Assembly: GCA_951799425.1 (NCBI GenBank)
Contig: OX637395.1
Span: 3,634,001 to 3,698,000, forward strand
DNA length: 64,000 nt
Source of the DNA: Ilex aquifolium
Lineage: Eukaryota > Streptophyta > Magnoliopsida > Aquifoliales > Aquifoliaceae
Direction: 5' to 3'
The notes under the pieces were generated by a model. That model worked only from the letters and a program-made list of their open reading frames with translations. It ran no database searches and had not been told where the DNA came from. This document shows positions 59,921-64,000 of this stretch, one piece after another; positions within the stretch are counted from its first letter, which is position 1; each line of letters begins with the position of its first letter. The translations under genes were made by a program, and so were the position numbers.

Positions 59921-62608
59921 TCAAGTCATCTTCAAAAGGTAACCCAGAAGGAGGCCAAGCAAGCCAACAATAACAACATATAAGAATGGGATACCACCAC
60001 GGCTTTTGTTACCTTCGCGCCTCAATAGCTCCTGCACACAATAAGATCAAGAGGGTAAGACTACGGTCCTGAAAAGGCTTCCATTAGTGTTACATTAACC
60101 CGTGCTGCCACCTCAATCATATTGTGCAAAGGAAATGATCTCTAAATGTAAGACAATATAAATTGTATATGCTACACCCGTTAACCTGCTACTACAGCTG
60201 ATGTTACAATACTACGAATTGAAATACTGAGGCAAGTGTAATGTCTAAGGGAAGAACCATCAAATTGTTGATGACAGAGAGGTGCTTAGCCAAAATTTAG
60301 ATGCACAAGCCAAAAAACATTATTCTTTCGTAGCAAGAAGTGGGGAAAGAATGTAGCTTAAGTTGCACAAAGCAAATATTCTTGGACATAAAATATACAT
60401 TTTAAACAGTTAACAAACAGTATTTTAGTCTTCATAACCATATCAGAGAGAGAGAGAGAGAGAGCCCAACAAGGTAGTGTATACTAAAACATAAAAGTTA
60501 TGTCGTATCCGTGTATTATTTCAGAGTTACAAAATCTTTTTCTATTTTTTTGTTCTATTGAGGTTTGATTGTTCTTTGGAATACGCACCCCATCTATCTC
60601 TTTTGCTTTTTAAGATATTCTGAGCTAGTTCTTCTGCATACACCAGCCATCAGCTATCCCTCGGCATCCAAATTCATCTAATCTCAGTGACTTAATAGTT
60701 CTTTTTGTTAAAAACCTGTGCATCACTCTACAATTGAACAGGGGTAATAGACTTAAGACACCACAACTCGTTGAAATCTAGACATGGGCAGAGTTTCACA
60801 GGTGTTCTTTCATGAGCTCTATGAATAGTGTGGTGGAAGACCATAACATACTCTTCGCTTGCCAAACTTGGGACATGCCTGCTTGTAAATATCCACTCAT
60901 CATAACTCCATGCAGAAAGAAGTAAAAAAGTAAATTCAAAGTATATCTTAATCTTACAACAAGAACACAGTATACTGGATTTTTTTTCTGCAAAATTCCG
61001 AAGAAAGCAAGATTCAACACTCGAAATGTTTGCAAGGACAGAGAAACCATGCAGAAGCCCCATGCTTGCTAATGTTCCAGGCCCTAGACACTTTTAGGTG
61101 TAAGTGTTCTCATATATACTATATTATGAAATGAGAGGGGATGATTCTCCTCCATGTTTGAGTGTCACAAAATACAAGCACATATAATCATTGCAATGTA
61201 GGAAAAACTGTTGAACTCCCCTAATTTTCAATACCAGGGAGCTAGGAAGCACGGACACTTCATTTTGGGCAGAGTGTCGGTGTCGGACACGTCTGGGACA
61301 CGGACACGCTTCGGACACGCTCGGACACGTGTCGGACACGTTAAAATGAGTGTCCGATTTTTTTATTGTTAAATTTTTTTTAGGACACGTTGGGGACACG
61401 CGGCTGACACGTTCAGGACACGTTGGGACACGCTGGGGGACACGTTTTGAGATTTATTTTCAATTTTTTTGAGAATTTTTTAGATAATTTTATAATTAAG
61501 AGTTATTTAGATAATTTTAAAGGGATATGAGTCACAATCATAATATAAAAAAAGTTATAATCACTACATTGAACATAGGACATTAATTTAACATAATTTT
61601 GGATATGAATACGAACTTATATACAAATGAAATAGTCTTTTAATATGAAAGTAATGTGAAAAAAAATGGGATTACAAAATTGGAGCTCTTGAAATTTGAT
61701 GAAAATTAGTATTACGAAATGGAATATTTTTTAAAGTAAAAGTTGTAGAAGTCATTGATTATTGAATTATGAATGTTAATGTTGAATGTGTATCAGTATA
61801 TTTTATATTGTACTTTTTATGCAGTGACATCATGATGTGAAGTTTTAGAATTAAGGAAATGATGAATTAAAATATTATTATGATAATATTTTTATTTTAT
61901 CACATGATTTTATATAAATATATATATATATATAAAATACATATTATTTAACGTATCGTTAACGTGTCCGTGTCCTGCTTTTTTAAAAAATTTCGTGTCG
62001 GCGTGTCCGTGTCGTGTCGTATCCGTGTCCCGTATCCGTGTCCGTGTTTCTTAGCCAGGGAGTATGAACATATTGCACTTATTGTAAGACTTGTTAGGAA
62101 CTCTGAAACCAGGAGAATGTAAAGATAGTAAACGAAATTTAATTTTTCCAAGTTTTGTTGACAGGAAAGGAATATAGGATATGAAGTGGGAAAAGAATAA
62201 TTTACATAAATTAAAAAAAAGAACCAATTTTCATTACAAAACAATGCAGAAATTGGGGGGAAACCTGTGAATTTCTTTTCATTTTCGTTGCCCTTCTAAA
62301 CATCATTCAAAAGCTCTTTCAGGAGCCTTTTTGCAAACAAACACTAGGAAAATGATCTTATACTGTTTCCATTATTTAACATTGTTTTATTCCATACAAG
62401 TTGTGAAGTTTTCATAAGTTTCATAAGACTGATGTATCCTGAAACTAGGAAAAATCTGAAAGATCATTTCAGACTCAAATTAGCAACAAGGAAAAAAAAT
62501 TATAGAGAACTTCACTGATAGCGCCCTTACCAGTTCTTGCTGAAGCTTGTTATTTTGCTGAATAGCAGAATTTTTCTCCTCAGACAGCTTAGAAATGAGG
62601 GCCCTTAC
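59921..62608 (-). CDS. VAP27/PVA-type vesicle-associated protein, C-terminal exons (partial)
   Basis: Only the last two coding exons are in the window: 62531-62608 (26 codons) and 59921-60031 (36 codons plus TGA). They join in phase 0 across a ~2.5-kb intron. They encode a coiled-coil segment (ALISKLSEEKNSAIQQNNKL), an Arg-rich linker (ELLRREGNKSRGG) and a tail-anchor membrane segment (IPFLYVVIVGLLGLLLGYLL, then KMT). This is the C-terminal layout of plant VAP27/PVA proteins, which anchor in the ER and recruit partners through an N-terminal MSP domain. That domain should be encoded beyond 64000. The splice sites are clean and the intron contains a hAT-like insertion. Confidence 0.9.
60443..60464. 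repeat. (GA)n microsatellite in VAP intron
   Basis: A GA tract inside the large intron of the VAP gene. Confidence 0.85.
61242..62054. mobile_element. Non-autonomous hAT-like element (GGACAC type) in VAP intron
   Basis: The 813-bp element has inverted ends CTAGGAAGCACGGACAC and (reverse complemented) CTAAGAAACACGGACAC, between perfect 8-bp duplications CCAGGGAG (61234-61241 and 62055-62062). Dense arrays of CGGACACG lie inside the left end and CGTGTCCG inside the right. The AT-rich centre has no transposase. It is related to 6845-7505, where the same ends carry GGATAC arrays. Confidence 0.85.
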
Positions 62609-64000
62609 CTGAAATTAAAAGAATCAATTATCAAACAAACAATACTTAATACCACTATCCATAAGATAACCCATCAAGTTTTTTTTTTTTTCCGGTAGGT
62701 AAACACATCAAACTGTTACTGCAATTAAAAGACAATATTTTCACGTTAGCTAATGCTATGTGCTCGAAACTTTGGTCATAACGTTGAAACAAAAAAAAGT
62801 TCAAGGGATGAGCAAGAATAAAAGAAATGGTGATTGCAGGCAGCAATCACAAAGTTGGAGCTAATTTAACTACAGATGTGGCCTTAAAGGGCGTCAAGTT
62901 AAAAAAAAAAAGGTGTAAAAATTAACCAGTTCTTGTAAAGGCCATTAAACAAAATGAATCACATGCTCCACAGTCTCCACAGGAATTGGCAGAGCTATTA
63001 CAAGGAATATAAATAACCAGACGTGTAATTGAACAGCCTAAACCTTAACGATCTACAGTGAAAACAAAGAACCATTAAGTGTCCTGAGTTTTCCAAATCT
63101 ATACAAACAAAAATGTAGAAAACTGCAAACTCCTTCCCAAGGGAGATTCCAATCACCACTTTCCAATCTTATCTTCTTGTCTTTTTACTCTCCAAGACGG
63201 GCACCATTGGACCCACCCCTATAGAGTAAACCCCAGACGCTTGCAATAACCCACTAACCACATGTATCGATCAAGTCTAGGAGTCAACGGCGAGAGTCTA
63301 ACCGAAAACATCACAGTTGATGATACACCCTAGGCTTCACACTAATAGGCTACTCGTGCTGGTTGAGAAGACATTCAATATCCTTGACAGTCTAACGAAA
63401 AAGTAGACAAGCACAAGACATTGAAAATATTCAAGACAAATAATAATAGGACTAGCTATATAAAACCTATTAACAATCTCATTTATGATCAGAGTTCAAT
63501 CTATCCAACCATTTGCAAAATACAAAAGCACATAAAATTCACTAGGAAGCACCCATTTCTCCACTAAATTCAGTACCGGACAATACAATCACTACAGAAC
63601 TAAAGGACCTCATGATAGGCAGGGGCGGAGCCTGAAATTCCACCTAGGGTGGACACTTCACTTAGAAATTTTAAATTTTTTTCTCTCAATCAATAAAAAT
63701 AAAATAATATATTTAAATTTACTGCATTGTATTTGATAATTAAATATTCATAAAATACAAAAAAGATGAAACATCGATAAATATAGTATATACAAATAAA
63801 AAGCAAAAAAAATAAAGGCTACTTACAACCCTTCACAAATGAGACTAACTGCATAAAAGATATTATAGCCTTCTCTATATAATCTATCAAACTATTAGCC
63901 ATTAATTACTCATTCATTTATGCAACCTAGTTTTCATAATCTCTATAGCTTAAAAAATGAGCCTGACATGTTAAAAACTTATCTAGATGTATCAATAAAT
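62609..64000 (-). other. Upstream intron of the VAP gene with repeat fragments
   Basis: No further VAP exon is readable, so this is most likely intron. From ~63620 a gcaggggcggagcctgaa phrase followed by AT-rich DNA marks the end of a common plant transposon that continues past the window. Confidence 0.45.

Noticed and set aside
62820..63560. Search for the MSP-domain exons of the VAP gene
   Set aside because: No frame with MSP-like sequence or matching splice phase was found, so the N-terminal exons probably lie beyond 64000.

Overview
The window is nuclear DNA from a flowering plant, most likely a eudicot. Its genes are spliced with GT-AG introns, one carries a perfect miR171 target site, one encodes a plant-only secreted peptide, and the long AT-rich spacers are full of small plant-type transposable elements. 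I cannot name the species. Nothing here is bacterial, organellar or viral.

Four protein genes can be supported. (1) A two-exon gene on the minus strand (12256-13097) encodes a 145-residue precursor of an RGF/GOLVEN/CLEL root-growth-factor peptide. (2) A single-exon GRAS transcription factor of the HAIRY MERISTEM / SCARECROW-LIKE 6-22-27 group lies on the plus strand (32249-34615) and contains the miR171 site. (3) A seven-exon minus-strand gene (50466-56475), whose complete 406-residue reading frame I could join across GT-AG introns, encodes a plastid-targeted phosphatidate cytidylyltransferase (CDP-diacylglycerol synthase). (4) The last two exons of a minus-strand VAP27/PVA-type vesicle-associated protein gene lie at 59921-62608; the rest is beyond the right edge. 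The HAM, CDS and VAP genes occur in the same order as a trio I recall on Arabidopsis chromosome 2, with a duplicate on chromosome 3, so the right half looks like a conserved syntenic block. The genes share no single pathway: stem-cell transcription control, plastid phospholipid precursor supply, ER membrane contact and peptide signalling.

The left 12 kb holds LTR-like remnants (about 1171-1691, 2150-2700, 4441-5580, 8461-9120), one with a 44-bp minisatellite, and a hAT-like element (6845-7505). From 12 to 32 kb there is the peptide gene and then a gene-poor stretch with SINEs, MITEs, microsatellites and a decayed CACTA transposase fragment (18324-18583). From 35 to 50 kb there is again no convincing gene, only MITE and hAT-like elements. 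The right end carries the CDS gene, an inverted-repeat element (57879-58896), more MITE and SINE copies, and a second hAT-like element inside the VAP intron (61242-62054).

The most notable non-genic structures are a SINE family with six copies, four or five of them bounded by visible target-site duplications; a pair of related elements whose subterminal arrays have been homogenised to two different motifs (GGATAC versus GGACAC); and a 20-bp retroposition footprint. I found no convincing tRNA, rRNA, microRNA gene or CRISPR array, and no clearly new biological system.
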